A stretch of 64,000 bases of DNA from Achromobacter anxifer (lineage in GTDB: Bacteria; Pseudomonadota; Gammaproteobacteria; Burkholderiales; Burkholderiaceae_B), in contig NZ_CAHLAR010000005.1 of NCBI RefSeq assembly GCF_903652925.1, positions 310,001 through 374,000 of the forward strand. The letters run 5' to 3'. Positions 1 through 8,046 of the stretch are shown here, in pieces. How positions within the stretch are numbered: position 1 is the stretch's first letter; each line of letters starts with the position of its first letter. A program made the translations under genes and the position numbers. The notes beneath the pieces are model-generated. The model worked only from the letters and a program-made list of their open reading frames with translations. It was not told the origin of the DNA and made no database searches.

Positions 1-26
1 GATATCGCCCCGAAAGGCGGTGATCT

Positions 27-587
27 GTGATCCGTTTCGTAGCAAGCAAACATCTGGGCGCCGGCCTGCAAGCATTGCGCCATGCCCGGGCCATGTTTCG
101 AATGACACCGGAGCAGTGGCTCGCGGCCGACCACCGCGGCTTGCAAACAGTCCTGTCGCCCGCCGCGGTGCACGATGCGTCGATCGCACTCCCGGTGCTG
201 GCGGGCGTGGGCCTGGCCTTCTGGGCGTTGGCCTCCGCGTTCCCGGAAGGCACCACTATCTTCGGCATCATTTCGCTCATCCTGGCCATGACCCAGTGGG
301 AGCGGCTGACTTGCGTCATCCGTGACGCTCAGGCCTGGCTGGAGCCGGTGCCCTTGGAGCCGACGCTGTGTGCCCGCGCGGTAGCCCAACTGCGGATCCC
401 TGCTGTGCGCAGCTATCGCGACCAGGTGCTCGCCGGCGGCCGCAGCCTGAATGGCGGAGACCTGGCAATGATGGCGCGCATCGGCGCCGAGCACGCCATC
501 CTGGATGACGGTTTGCTGCCGGTGGATCGTGCTCCTTCCGAGCGAACGGTCGACCGTGATTATCGTACCCTGCACGGGTTGGATTGA
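27..587 (+). CDS. Hypothetical membrane protein
   Basis: I do not recognise this 186-residue protein. The middle (about residues 50-100) has two hydrophobic stretches, LPVLAGVGLAFWALASAF and IFGIISLILAM, that look like a membrane hairpin. The C-terminal half is soluble. An in-frame stop lies at 21-23, so GTG 27 is the first possible start, with a GAAAGG ribosome site just upstream. It ends 11 bases before the HD-hydrolase gene and is probably co-transcribed with it. Function unknown. Confidence 0.7.
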   Translation: MIRFVASKHLGAGLQALRHARAMFRMTPEQWLAADHRGLQTVLSPAAVHDASIALPVLAGVGLAFWALASAFPEGTTIFGIISLILAMTQWERLTCVIRDAQAWLEPVPLEPTLCARAVAQLRIPAVRSYRDQVLAGGRSLNGGDLAMMARIGAEHAILDDGLLPVDRAPSERTVDRDYRTLHGLD

Positions 588-598
588 AAGGGCATTGC

Positions 599-1126
599 AT
601 GTTGATGGTGTTGAAGGCGATCAAGTTCGCGGACAAGTGCCACCGTGGCCAGAAGCGTAAGGGCAATGGACTACCCTACGTGACCCACCCTGTGGCCGTC
701 AGCTATCTGCTGGCCAAGTACAAGGTGTCCAAGCACCTGGAGGAGCTGATCGTCGCGGCGATCCTCCACGACGTCATGGAAGACTGCGGCGTGTCGTTCC
801 TTACCATCGCGCGCATGTTCTCGCCGCTAGTGGCGTCCCTGGTGCAGGAGCTGACCAACGATCCAAAGGAAATTGCCCGGATCGGCAAGCTCGAGTACCA
901 GACCAACAAGATGGTCGGAATGTCCAGCTGGGGCCTGGTGATCAAGCTGGTCGACCGGCTGCACAACATCAGCGACAAGCCCACGGGCAAGATGGTCGGT
1001 GACACGCTGACCCTTATGGCGCGCCTGCGCGACCGGCGCAAGCTCACGAAGACGCAGCTGCGCATCGTCGCGGATATCGAGGCTGCCTGTGTGGCCGCAT
1101 CCGAGGTGGTGATGGCGGGCGGCTGA
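599..1126 (+). CDS. SpoT/MESH1-like HD-domain hydrolase
   Basis: This 175-residue protein resembles the stand-alone (p)ppGpp hydrolase domain of the RelA/SpoT and MESH1 families. An N-terminal 'KFADKCHRGQKRKG..YVTHP' segment is followed by the HD pair at residues 57-58 (AAILHDVMED, with ED at 61-62) and a distal KLVDRLHN with Asp119. Those residues normally bind the metal and attack the 3'-pyrophosphate. No synthetase or ACT/TGS domain follows, so it would only degrade alarmone or a related nucleotide. I chose ATG 599 over an upstream TTG at 584 because GAAAGGG sits about 6 bases before it. The precise substrate is inferred from family. Confidence 0.85.
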   Translation: MLMVLKAIKFADKCHRGQKRKGNGLPYVTHPVAVSYLLAKYKVSKHLEELIVAAILHDVMEDCGVSFLTIARMFSPLVASLVQELTNDPKEIARIGKLEYQTNKMVGMSSWGLVIKLVDRLHNISDKPTGKMVGDTLTLMARLRDRRKLTKTQLRIVADIEAACVAASEVVMAGG

Positions 1127-1228
1127 CCGCCCGGCATTCGTCCTTTCCTGGTCGCCTGGCCCTAGCTTAGAGCGCCTCTGGCCGTTGGTCCCCTAACAAC
1201 AAAACCACAAGCATTGCTTGGGGTTTTG

Positions 1229-1257
1229 TTGTTATATAAGCACATTGCGCATATACT
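1229..1257 (+). promoter_or_regulatory. Promoter of the TATACT family
   Basis: -35 TTGTTA (1229-1234), 17-base spacer, -10 TATACT (1252-1257), about 30 bases before ATG 1288. Confidence 0.7.
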
Positions 1258-1287
1258 AACGCTATCAATTTCTTCCTCCCCGACACC

Positions 1288-1770
1288 ATGCAAAAGATCA
1301 AATTCGGCGAGATCCAAGGCAACATCCCGGTGCCGCCGGCAGCAGTGACCGCAGCGGCGCGCCTGGCTCGCGAGGAATACGATTCGGCGGAAGCCAACGA
1401 CTTCAGCAATGAGGCCGTTGAAGTGCACAGTATCCCCAGCTGGGCGCCGGCGCTGGAGGCCTGGTGGCCCAAGCAGGCCCTGGCTGATCGCGGCTACAAG
1501 CTGCGTGAGGGCTCGCCCTGCGACGGCAAGGCGCGTCAGGACATCGTGGTGACGCTGGGGGTTGACGCCCACGTAGACGACATGCACGGTCCTCTGCTCT
1601 GCTACGTGCTGCACAACGATGGCCTGTCCTTCAAGCAGGGCCGCGTGAAGAGCACACCGCAGGCCGGCGACTGGTTCATTTTCGATGATACCGTTCCCCA
1701 TGGTGTGCGTGAGGCCAAGGGGCGTTCTGTTTTCGTGGGCTGGACCGTCCCCCTGGTTGCGCTCAGCTAA
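1288..1770 (+). CDS. 2OG-Fe(II) dioxygenase-like protein
   Basis: The 160-residue protein has the layout of a small double-stranded beta-helix oxygenase. His95-x-Asp97 (DAHVDD) could be the first two iron ligands, and His138 in DDTVPHGVREAKGRSVF the third, followed by Arg/Lys residues that could hold 2-oxoglutarate. The core 'PLLCYVLHNDGLSFKQG...PQAGDWFIFDD' is typical beta-rich sequence of this fold. It has its own promoter and no obvious ribosome site. The substrate cannot be told from sequence. A second gene of the same general type lies at 12432. Family call is by motif only. Confidence 0.65.
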   Translation: MQKIKFGEIQGNIPVPPAAVTAAARLAREEYDSAEANDFSNEAVEVHSIPSWAPALEAWWPKQALADRGYKLREGSPCDGKARQDIVVTLGVDAHVDDMHGPLLCYVLHNDGLSFKQGRVKSTPQAGDWFIFDDTVPHGVREAKGRSVFVGWTVPLVALS

Positions 1771-1799
1771 GCGGCTGCGGCCGCATCAGAAAGGCACAA

Positions 1800-2282
1800 G
1801 TGGCACAAGTAGTATGGTGCAAGCGTTGCGGGGAGGGGACCGTACAAGGTCTCTGCCGAGCAAAGACGGCGGACGAAGCGTGCGAGTTTCGCGCGCCACC
1901 CACGGCTGTACAACGTCTCCAGGGCCTGGCAGAGCTTGAGCCTGGCTGGGACAATGGCCACGGCCGCGTCCCGTCACCTGCCGGCCTGCAATGGCTGGCG
2001 GAGCAACTGGCGCAATTCTGGCCCAACGTCACCCCTGACACGGTGGAGGCGGCGAGATCAGGAAACCCGGTGTTCACCTGGAAGCACCAGGACGAATCGA
2101 CGCTCACTCTCACATTCGATCTGGAGCCCCGTCGCGCCTGGGTGTGTCTGACGGGGCCGGTAAGCGGGACGCTGAGCGTCTGTGACTTCGATCTCGCGCA
2201 TGAACGCGGGTGGCTGGCGCTGATCTGCCAGGTTACCGGTGATCCGACAGCAGGCCGCCAGCTCGGGTTGCTTCTCGAGTAG
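1800..2282 (+). CDS. Hypothetical protein with N-terminal Cys pair
   Basis: Unrecognised 160-residue protein. It starts with a CKRCGEG motif and a further Cys at about residue 19 and another near 28, a possible small zinc knuckle. The rest is soluble, with 'LEPGWDNGHGRVPSPAGLQWLAEQLAQFWP', a segment often seen in small phage and plasmid orphans that estimate areas of beta-sheet plus helix. GTG 1800 was chosen because GAAAGG lies 7 bases upstream. It follows the oxygenase-like gene by 29 bases and probably shares its transcript. Confidence 0.7.
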   Translation: MAQVVWCKRCGEGTVQGLCRAKTADEACEFRAPPTAVQRLQGLAELEPGWDNGHGRVPSPAGLQWLAEQLAQFWPNVTPDTVEAARSGNPVFTWKHQDESTLTLTFDLEPRRAWVCLTGPVSGTLSVCDFDLAHERGWLALICQVTGDPTAGRQLGLLLE

Positions 2283-2311
2283 TTGCGTAAACGCTACATA
2301 AAGCATATACT
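2283..2311 (+). promoter_or_regulatory. Promoter of the TATACT family
   Basis: -35 TTGCGT (2283-2288), 17-base spacer, -10 TATACT (2306-2311). It starts immediately after the preceding stop codon and drives the small membrane gene at 2348 and probably the rnhA operon. Confidence 0.75.
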
Positions 2312-2347
2312 GTGCGAGCGGCGAAGAAAGCTGCGTTAAATACCACC

Positions 2348-2518
2348 ATGCCGAAGTCTCCACTGTTCATTGCTGGTCTTATCCTGACCATTTTCATGGC
2401 CACGCTGCTTTTCATTCTTCCCGTGGGGTCTGATTGGCAGGCGGCAACTCTTGTGACGATGTTCGGCCTGGCGACGGGGCTCGCACTGACCGGCGCTGGT
2501 TATGCGCTGAAGGCCTGA
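2348..2518 (+). CDS. Small two-helix membrane protein
   Basis: A 56-residue protein made almost wholly of two hydrophobic helices (LFIAGLILTIFMATLLFILPV and LVTMFGLATGLALTGAGYAL) joined by a short GSDWQ loop. The frame is open upstream, but the -10 box at 2306-2311 makes ATG 2348 the first start that can lie on the mRNA. No strong ribosome site is visible. Function unknown. Confidence 0.65.
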   Translation: MPKSPLFIAGLILTIFMATLLFILPVGSDWQAATLVTMFGLATGLALTGAGYALKA

Positions 2519-2521
2519 GCT

Positions 2522-2965
2522 GTGATCTGCGATGTTTGCCCTCGCTGCGGGACTTTCGTTCTGCAATTCACGCGCTGTGCGTGCCCGCCGGAATCGCCGA
2601 GCGGGGTCAGAAAGGCGCCTTCCGCAGCCGGCACTACGCCGCGATCCGCTGCTGACCTGCTGGACGCGGCCAAGGATTCGCTGTTCGGTGCGGGCTGGTG
2701 CGAGGCCGCGGAATGGGCAAAGCGAGCAGATCTGCGGAGTGACGTGGGATCAGCGGCGTATGCGCGCGCCGTAGAGACTGCCGCAGGAAAACCAGAGGTC
2801 GAGGCTTTGCGTGACCGCCTGCAATTGCTTGAGCAGTCCGCAGCGCTGGCGCGCACAGCACTCCTCAATAGCTCCGACATCGTGTTTCAGGATCCAGCCA
2901 AGCGTCATCTGCGTGCTGAAGCCCTGGCACAGCTGGAAAAACTGATTGGCCCTACAACCACCTGA
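2522..2965 (+). CDS. Zinc-ribbon-headed hypothetical protein
   Basis: The first 22 residues carry CDVCPRCG and CACPP, four to six cysteines that could form a zinc ribbon. The remainder is helical, with a C-terminal segment (about 90-140) rich in Glu, Arg and Leu that may form a coiled coil. GTG 2522 follows the previous stop by 3 bases, with GAAGG in the end of that gene as ribosome site. Function unknown. It probably belongs to the operon leading into RNase HI. Confidence 0.7.
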   Translation: MICDVCPRCGTFVLQFTRCACPPESPSGVRKAPSAAGTTPRSAADLLDAAKDSLFGAGWCEAAEWAKRADLRSDVGSAAYARAVETAAGKPEVEALRDRLQLLEQSAALARTALLNSSDIVFQDPAKRHLRAEALAQLEKLIGPTTT

Positions 2966-2980
2966 GAAAGACAACAACCT

Positions 2981-3433
2981 ATGACGACCCGTACCCCTGT
3001 GACGATCTACACCGACGGCGCTTGCAAGGGCAACCCTGGCCCGGGCGGCTGGGGAGTGGTGCTGCAATCTGCTGCCGGCACCCGCGAACTGTTCGACGGC
3101 GACCCGAATACCACGAACAACCGTATGGAAATGCTGGCGGTGATCAAAGGCCTCGAGGCATTGACGCAACCCAGCGCCGTGACCCTCTTCCTGGACAGCC
3201 AGTATGTTCGCAAGGGCATCACGGAATGGATCTCGGGCTGGAAGCGCAAGGGCTGGCGCACTGCTGCCGGCGAACCGGTCAAGAACGTGGAGCTGTGGCA
3301 GCGCCTGGACGCCCTGGTGCAAGGCGGTGGCCACCGTATCGACTGGCGCTGGGTCAAGGGCCATGCTGGCGACCCCGGCAACGAGCGCGCCGATGCGCTG
3401 GCCAACATGGGCGTGGACCTGGTGCGCAAGTGA
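2981..3433 (+). CDS. rnhA: Ribonuclease HI
   Basis: This 150-residue enzyme cuts the RNA strand of RNA-DNA hybrids. The full catalytic set is present: Asp12 in [15 protein letters not shown], Glu50 in NRMEM, Asp72 in LFLDSQYV, His128 in [11 protein letters not shown] and Asp138 in NERADALAN. The length matches bacterial RNase HI, and the basic '[17 protein letters not shown]' handle is intact. It is therefore an extra mobile copy, not a remnant. A 4-base GTGA overlap couples it to the Panacea-domain gene downstream. RNase HI on such elements commonly serves replication or R-loop removal; which applies here is not shown. Confidence 0.97.
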   Translation: MTTRTPVTIYTDGACKGNPGPGGWGVVLQSAAGTRELFDGDPNTTNNRMEMLAVIKGLEALTQPSAVTLFLDSQYVRKGITEWISGWKRKGWRTAAGEPVKNVELWQRLDALVQGGGHRIDWRWVKGHAGDPGNERADALANMGVDLVRK

Positions 3434-4014
3434 GCGAAATGATCGGCGTGTACAACGAACAACGAACCGCCCACGCATTGGCTTGGCTGCTTCACCGCGG
3501 CGGGCCGATGCCTGTGTACAAGCTTCTGCGGATCCTCTACTGCGCGGAGAGACTGTCGCTGCGCCAGTATGCTGAGCCTCTGACGGGTGACGAGATCATG
3601 GCTACGGGCGTCGGGCCCGTACAGGTGCATACCTCGGCTATCCTCAACGGCACCGGGAAGGGAGCAGTGGACGGTATTGCCGCGTGGGTGACGCAGGACG
3701 GCGAGCGCCTGTGCCGTCTGCGGGCGCCGATCGCCGGCGCAGAAGACATCGAGCAGGTGCTGGTCCACCTCAGCGACTCCGACGTGGAATGCCTGAAGGA
3801 GGCTTCGGAAATCCTAGCCCGCTACAGCGTGTACACGCTCGCCAGCATGGCGTTGATCGGCGCTTTGCCGGAATGGAATGCGCGCCAGCCATTCGGAGCG
3901 CGGATTCCCCTGGCCCGCATCTTGGAAGCCCTCCAATACAGCCCCGCGCAGGTTGAGTCCATCATCGATAAGCATCGCGAGCGCGAAGCCTTGGCGGTCG
4001 CGTTAGCCGCGTAG
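3430..4014 (+). CDS. Panacea-domain (SocA-like, DUF4065) protein
   Basis: The 194-residue protein begins with the family hallmark: '[40 protein letters not shown]' followed by the GVGPV turn. Panacea proteins are antitoxins or proteolysis adaptors, as in SocA, and pair with very diverse toxins. The start is GTG 3430, overlapping the rnhA stop; ATG 3439 is the alternative. The middle and C-terminal parts ([28 protein letters not shown]) also fit the family. I see no recognisable toxin next to it: upstream is RNase HI and downstream an unknown gene after a 69-base gap. Confidence 0.8.
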   Translation: MSEMIGVYNEQRTAHALAWLLHRGGPMPVYKLLRILYCAERLSLRQYAEPLTGDEIMATGVGPVQVHTSAILNGTGKGAVDGIAAWVTQDGERLCRLRAPIAGAEDIEQVLVHLSDSDVECLKEASEILARYSVYTLASMALIGALPEWNARQPFGARIPLARILEALQYSPAQVESIIDKHREREALAVALAA

Positions 4015-4083
4015 GCTGACCGTCTGCCATCAAGCACAGCATCATCCGTCCGTGGGCCGACAACCAGGCCAGAAAAGCACAGC

Positions 4084-4656
4084 ATGACCAACGCATCGAC
4101 CGCTTCCCATACTCAAGCCCCGGCAGCCTGCGCCATCGTCGACCACTTCCACGCGGCCGAACAAGTCCGTGGGAGGCCCTTCGAACGGACATTCGTGGAC
4201 CCCTTTACGCAGCGACAGGCAGACAACGAGGTCTCGATACCGGTGCGCTTGCTTCACGATCTTCGCGAAGAATGCGCCATGAAGGCCAGCTCGCCGGATC
4301 TCGCCCTGTTCGTCGGCCGGCAGCAGACGATTTTCGAGGCCTGGGCCAAGAAGCAGGGTCTTTCGCTGGAACTTGCGCCGATGGCTGGCGAACGCTTCAA
4401 GCAAACCCTGGGCGGCCTGCCCCTGTCTACGTATCTCCAGGATTCCACGGAAGGGGCTTGGCGGGCTTGGGCACATGTCGCCGTCCAGGCGCTACAAGGC
4501 ATCGTTCCTGGCGAGTGTGATGATGCACCAGCTGCCGCAAACAATGACGTGCTGGTCGGTCCCGGTGCCGATGACGGCTGGACCAGCGGATATGGTCTTC
4601 CCATCGCCAGCAAGATCAGCAACGATCCGAATGCCGGTTGGACCTCCGGCGCCTAA
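4084..4656 (+). CDS. Hypothetical protein
   Basis: Unrecognised 190-residue soluble protein. The C-terminal tail (about 150-190) carries two similar short stretches, DDGWTSGYG and NAGWTSGA, separated by 20 residues, suggesting a degenerate repeat. A helical centre includes VGRQQTIFEAWAKKQGLSLEL, a segment common in small phage-type orphans. It begins 69 bases after the Panacea gene and ends 10 bases before the next gene. It could be the variable partner of the Panacea protein, but nothing shows that. Confidence 0.65.
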   Translation: MTNASTASHTQAPAACAIVDHFHAAEQVRGRPFERTFVDPFTQRQADNEVSIPVRLLHDLREECAMKASSPDLALFVGRQQTIFEAWAKKQGLSLELAPMAGERFKQTLGGLPLSTYLQDSTEGAWRAWAHVAVQALQGIVPGECDDAPAAANNDVLVGPGADDGWTSGYGLPIASKISNDPNAGWTSGA

Positions 4657-4666
4657 GGAGCACAGA

Positions 4667-5059
4667 ATGTCAGCCAGCCAAACTCCCGTGTTCGATCCCA
4701 TCCAGTTTTTCGACCTTGCCCAGCGCTACACCAAGGCGCTGGAAGTCATGACCGTCTGCGGGCGCCAGGCGGCGTATGAGGGACATCGTGCTTTGGTCTC
4801 CTACATGCGTCCATTCCTGGAGCCGGCGAAGTCGGGGCGGTTTGGGATGCCGGACATGGCGACCATGAACGACATGATTGCGGCCGCGCTGCGCCAGTCG
4901 GCTATGCCAGCGGCGACGACCGAGGACAGCCTGGCGCGCCTGCGCGACGCCGTCGAGGGCGCCATCCTGCTGCTCGGCCAAGTCGCGGCAGCTAATCCGC
5001 TGTTGTTCCCCGGCGCCGTGGGAACACGGGAAAGTACCGGCCACCAGGCTCTCCGGTAA
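4667..5059 (+). CDS. Hypothetical helical protein
   Basis: A 130-residue, mostly helical protein without a recognised domain. ATG 4667 has an excellent TAAGGAG ribosome site 6 bases upstream, and the frame before it has no better start. Residues 8-70 contain FDPIQFFDLAQRYTKALEVM, amphipathic helices, and residues about 85-112 another, LARLRDAVEGAILLLGQVAA. Phasin-like helical packing is conceivable but not supported by a motif. Confidence 0.65.
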   Translation: MSASQTPVFDPIQFFDLAQRYTKALEVMTVCGRQAAYEGHRALVSYMRPFLEPAKSGRFGMPDMATMNDMIAAALRQSAMPAATTEDSLARLRDAVEGAILLLGQVAAANPLLFPGAVGTRESTGHQALR

Positions 5060-5092
5060 AATTCAGGTCTCTACAGATACCGACCTGCACGC

Positions 5093-5758
5093 ATGGACAT
5101 TCGTACGCTGGACCCAAGAAAAGTTCGAGACATCCGACCGATGGTGCTGGATGCGAATGGCGAGCTGACCGTCCAGCCTGCGTCCTTCTATGCGGAGACC
5201 ACCATTTTCGAGCGCGCCATGCTGGGCACACGCATTGGCGCCTATGGGCTTCCCACCACCGAATTGGTGGCTTGGCTCAAAATGGCTACGGCGGGGAAGA
5301 AGGCTATCGAAATCGGCGCGGGCAACGGCGTTCTGTCGCGCGCAGTCGGCATCCTGGGCACCGACAATTTCTTGCAGGTCCGCTCGGATGTTCGAAACTA
5401 CTACGCAGCCCTCGGTCAGCCCCTGATCCCCTACGGCCAGCATCTCGCGCGGCTGGAGGCTGAGCAGGCCGTCCGGCTGCACAAACCCGATATCGTGGTC
5501 GCATGTTGGGTGACCCACCTGTTCGACGAGCGCCGCCCCGAAGCCGGCGGGAACATGTACGGGGTGGATGAAGCCTGGATCGTGGCTAACTGCAAAAGCT
5601 ACATTTTCATTGGGAATGAGCAGGTCCATCGCCACAAGGTGATCTGGGATCTGCCGCATGTGCGCTACAGCCCGTCCTGGCTCTACTCGAAAGCCCACAA
5701 TGGCACCCCTGAGTTCATCGCAATCTGGGGCGAGCAGCCCGATGTGCTGCCGGTCTGA
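5093..5758 (+). CDS. SAM-dependent methyltransferase-like protein
   Basis: The 221-residue protein has a clear Rossmann motif I, KAIEIGAGNGVLSRAVG (about residues 70-86), where SAM would sit. A later strand PDIVVACWVTHLF (about 138-150) and a helix-strand pair ending in NCKSYIFIGNEQVH follow. This is the layout of class I methyltransferases. I see no [DN]PP[YF] motif, so an N-methyltransferase on nucleic acid is not indicated. A downstream hairpin ends the convergent minus-strand gene. Substrate unknown. Confidence 0.65.
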   Translation: MDIRTLDPRKVRDIRPMVLDANGELTVQPASFYAETTIFERAMLGTRIGAYGLPTTELVAWLKMATAGKKAIEIGAGNGVLSRAVGILGTDNFLQVRSDVRNYYAALGQPLIPYGQHLARLEAEQAVRLHKPDIVVACWVTHLFDERRPEAGGNMYGVDEAWIVANCKSYIFIGNEQVHRHKVIWDLPHVRYSPSWLYSKAHNGTPEFIAIWGEQPDVLPV

Positions 5759-5786
5759 TCGCGGTAGGCTAGTGAGATCGGTCGAG

Positions 5787-5812
5787 AAAAAGCCCCGCGT
5801 AGTGCGGGGCGG
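5787..5812 (-). terminator. Rho-independent terminator
   Basis: Stem GCCCCGC/GCGGGGC (5792-5798 with 5804-5810). Read on the minus strand it is followed by a T-run, so it ends the gene at 5824-6309; a weaker effect on plus-strand transcription is possible. Confidence 0.75.
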
Positions 5813-5823
5813 GAGAGGACGGA

Positions 5824-6309
5824 TCAGACCTTGATTTCAGCGCCGAATGCCAATACAGGCATGTTTTCGGGGTTCTGCTTCTTGTGCCACAGGGGACGAG
5901 TGGCTTCGTTCATGCGCACCATCACACCCAGGTAACCTCCCTGCACAGCGTAGCCGGCGACCACGCCAGAGCCAAGGTCATTGGTCGGGATGGTGATCGT
6001 TGCTCCGATGTCGGGGGGATTGCCTTCACCGGACCATACCGCGAGGTCATAGGGGTACTCGCCGGGGGTGGGCGCCGTCCAGGCTGGCAAAGTGGACGTG
6101 ACCACCAGACCACCGGTGTGATGCGCGATGCGGATCGGCAACTGCGGATGCTGTTTCTGGACTTGAGTTGCTTTGTCGATCGCCGCCTGTAGCGTAACGG
6201 CTGAACCCACAGAGTTCCAGTTTTCGGTGTTCTTCGTCTGGACGACGAAAGGGTAGTTCGCCGGCTCATTCAGCATGACGACGGGGATCTTGGTTTCGAA
6301 CTTCAGCAT
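5824..6309 (-). CDS. Hypothetical protein
   Basis: Unrecognised 161-residue soluble protein rich in beta-prone segments (GSGVVAGYAVQGGYLGVMVRM). Residues about 30-60, 'GSAVTLQAAIDKATQVQKQHPQ', resemble a helix of a small alpha/beta domain. ATG 6309 has AAGGAAACA immediately upstream, a leader shared with several other genes here, so I prefer it to an upstream start. It is transcribed divergently from the membrane gene at 6406. Confidence 0.7.
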   Translation of the reverse strand: MLKFETKIPVVMLNEPANYPFVVQTKNTENWNSVGSAVTLQAAIDKATQVQKQHPQLPIRIAHHTGGLVVTSTLPAWTAPTPGEYPYDLAVWSGEGNPPDIGATITIPTNDLGSGVVAGYAVQGGYLGVMVRMNEATRPLWHKKQNPENMPVLAFGAEIKV

Positions 6310-6370
6310 GTTGTTTCCTTGGTTGGTTAATACCAATCAGGTATAGCGAACATACTGAAAGCGCTGAATG

Positions 6371-6399
6371 TAGCAAAACGGCTTGTTGCGCGATATACT
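6371..6399 (+). promoter_or_regulatory. Promoter of the TATACT family, leaderless layout
   Basis: -35 TAGCAA (6371-6376), 17-base spacer, -10 TATACT (6394-6399). Only six bases separate the -10 box from ATG 6406, so the transcript should start at or next to the start codon. Confidence 0.7.
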
Positions 6400-6405
6400 G
6401 CCGGC

Positions 6406-6738
6406 ATGACTCAGAAACCATCCGACAAGGTCAGCGAGCCTCAGATCACCGCATTCGGTGTGAAGATGTTCCGGCCCACCTACGCCAGCGGCCTGCGTGC
6501 AGCACTCATCGGCACCCTTATTTTCTTCGTCTTCACGCTGATCTTGCCGCCGTCCAGTGGCAGCGTCGCAGCCAGCCAATGGTGCGCCATTTTCCTGGTC
6601 TGCTGGCTGTCCGACCGGGGTGTAAAGGCAACCGATAGCCTCCGAGCCTTCGCACTTGTGGGGGGCACGGCTATATTCGGCAACCTGGTGGGTTTCGTGG
6701 TCTTTGGCCTCTTCTCCTCGATGTTTGCGGCTGCATAG
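6406..6738 (+). CDS. Integral membrane protein, probably leaderless
   Basis: 110 residues with about 25 soluble N-terminal residues followed by three hydrophobic segments: ALIGTLIFFVFTLILPP, QWCAIFLVCWL and FALVGGTAIFGNLVGFVVFGLF. No family recognised. Promoter spacing predicts that transcription starts at the ATG, so there is no room for a ribosome site. Probably co-transcribed with the next gene, 13 bases downstream. Confidence 0.7.
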   Translation: MTQKPSDKVSEPQITAFGVKMFRPTYASGLRAALIGTLIFFVFTLILPPSSGSVAASQWCAIFLVCWLSDRGVKATDSLRAFALVGGTAIFGNLVGFVVFGLFSSMFAAA

Positions 6739-6751
6739 CGACAGGCCACAG

Positions 6752-7288
6752 ATGCGTCAGAGCAAAGCCGCTGAGCGGCTTCTCTTCGAATCCTGGATGT
6801 CAGGGCATTGCTGGGCGATCGGCAAGGGTTGGGACGCTCGACGCAGGCGCTACCTTGACGCCACGCCGAACGCTCTTTGGCAATCCTGGTATGCATGCGG
6901 CCTGGCGCGTCCTGCGTATTCAGGGCCGATAGGACGTCGAGCGCCCTCTGATGCTCTGCTGAAGCTGGCCAATCAACTCGGTGCGGGCAGGATCCCGGTT
7001 CCTCCGGATGAGGAGGAGCGCCTCCGGTTTGAAGCTTGGGTGGCGCAGGACGGTATCTCCCTGGCGGGGTGTTGGGATCCGGCCATCCAGCACTATTCGA
7101 TGATGGGGGCACGCCTCATCTGGGCGGCGTGGCGAGATCGGGCTGCCTACGAGCTGTACGCGCCGTTCGCGGCGATCAGTGACCCCGCCAATGCCCACCT
7201 GTTCACCGTGGACGCCGCGCTAAAGGCGTTCGCCACCATGAAGCCGACGCCAGCGGCCATTGAAGCCGAAGTCCTGAGAAAACCCTGA
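6752..7288 (+). CDS. Protein with tandem 'FExW' modules
   Basis: The 178-residue protein contains two copies of one module: ERLLFESWMSGHCWAIGKGW-D...Y...LWQSW (about residues 7-47) and ERLRFEAWVAQDGISLAGCW-D...Y...IWAAW (about 87-128). The shared positions are Glu-Arg-Leu, Phe-Glu-x-Trp, Trp-Asp, Tyr and Trp-x-x-Trp. Similar short tryptophan-rich modules occur in phage and plasmid orphans of unknown function. ATG 6752 was chosen because the longer frame would overlap the upstream membrane gene. Function unknown. Confidence 0.7.
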   Translation: MRQSKAAERLLFESWMSGHCWAIGKGWDARRRRYLDATPNALWQSWYACGLARPAYSGPIGRRAPSDALLKLANQLGAGRIPVPPDEEERLRFEAWVAQDGISLAGCWDPAIQHYSMMGARLIWAAWRDRAAYELYAPFAAISDPANAHLFTVDAALKAFATMKPTPAAIEAEVLRKP

Positions 7289-7302
7289 TCCCGCCAAGAA
7301 AG

Positions 7303-7980
7303 ATGCGCATGTCCGATCGCCCCGAATTCGAGTTCTCAGCCTGCTCCCGTTGCGGCTGCACGAGAATACACTCCTGCACTGGCAAGCCGATCGTGTGGTC
7401 GGACGGCGATGTCGCTCGCTTCCATGCAGTCCTGGCCACGATCTTTGGGCCGCAAGCAGTTCACAGCACTGGCGTTCGCCCCTGGATCATCTACTGCGAC
7501 CTGGACGGGGTCCATACCGACTTCTACGGCCAGGCGGCACGGCTGATCGGCAAGGACTACAAGAGCATGCGCGGTGCAGAGGCATGGGCCATCCTGGACC
7601 AGGTCCCGCACCTGTTCCGAGACCTGGCGCCGCTGCCTGATTCCGCAGACCTCTGGAACGGGATGAATGCCTTCGCTCAAGAGCAGGGCATGCGCGTGGA
7701 GATCCTTTCGGCTATGCCGAAGCTGACCAGGGAGCTGGTGACTGTCCCGCAAGACAAGTTCGCCTGGGTGCGGCAGCACCTGAGCAGTGCGGTGCCTGTG
7801 AACCTGGTACCCAGTGGGCGCGCGAAGGCGGCATTCGCCCATCCGCGGGCGGTGTTGATCGATGACCTCGGCCGCAATATCGACGAATGGCGCCAGGCTG
7901 GCGGCATTGGAATTCTGCACCGCAGCGCGCGTGAGTCGCTGGCAGAACTTCAAGAAATCAGTGCGCGAATAGCCAAATAA
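7303..7980 (+). CDS. HAD-like hydrolase with N-terminal Cys cluster
   Basis: The 225-residue protein has a haloacid-dehalogenase core. Motif I is IYCDLDGVHTDFYG (nucleophile Asp66, acid Asp68), motif II is about residue 126 (VEILSAM) and motif IV is AVLIDDLGRNIDEW near residue 187. This layout is typical of 5'(3')-nucleotidase-like HADs. Before it, residues 14-25 (CSRCGCTRIHSC) hold four cysteines that could bind zinc, an unusual addition. GCCAAGAAAG precedes ATG 7303; ATG 7309 is possible. A phosphatase on a nucleotide or nucleic acid end is the likeliest role. Confidence 0.75.
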   Translation: MRMSDRPEFEFSACSRCGCTRIHSCTGKPIVWSDGDVARFHAVLATIFGPQAVHSTGVRPWIIYCDLDGVHTDFYGQAARLIGKDYKSMRGAEAWAILDQVPHLFRDLAPLPDSADLWNGMNAFAQEQGMRVEILSAMPKLTRELVTVPQDKFAWVRQHLSSAVPVNLVPSGRAKAAFAHPRAVLIDDLGRNIDEWRQAGGIGILHRSARESLAELQEISARIAK

Positions 7981-7993
7981 TTGTGTTCGTGGT

Positions 7994-8022
7994 GTCGCAG
8001 AAGTGAGAAAATAAGGTATACT
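7994..8022 (+). promoter_or_regulatory. Promoter of the TATACT family
   Basis: -35 GTCGCA (7994-7999), 17-base spacer, -10 TATACT (8017-8022), 24 bases before ATG 8047. Confidence 0.7.
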
Positions 8023-8046
8023 AAGTTGCACTTTGCGAGGAACATC

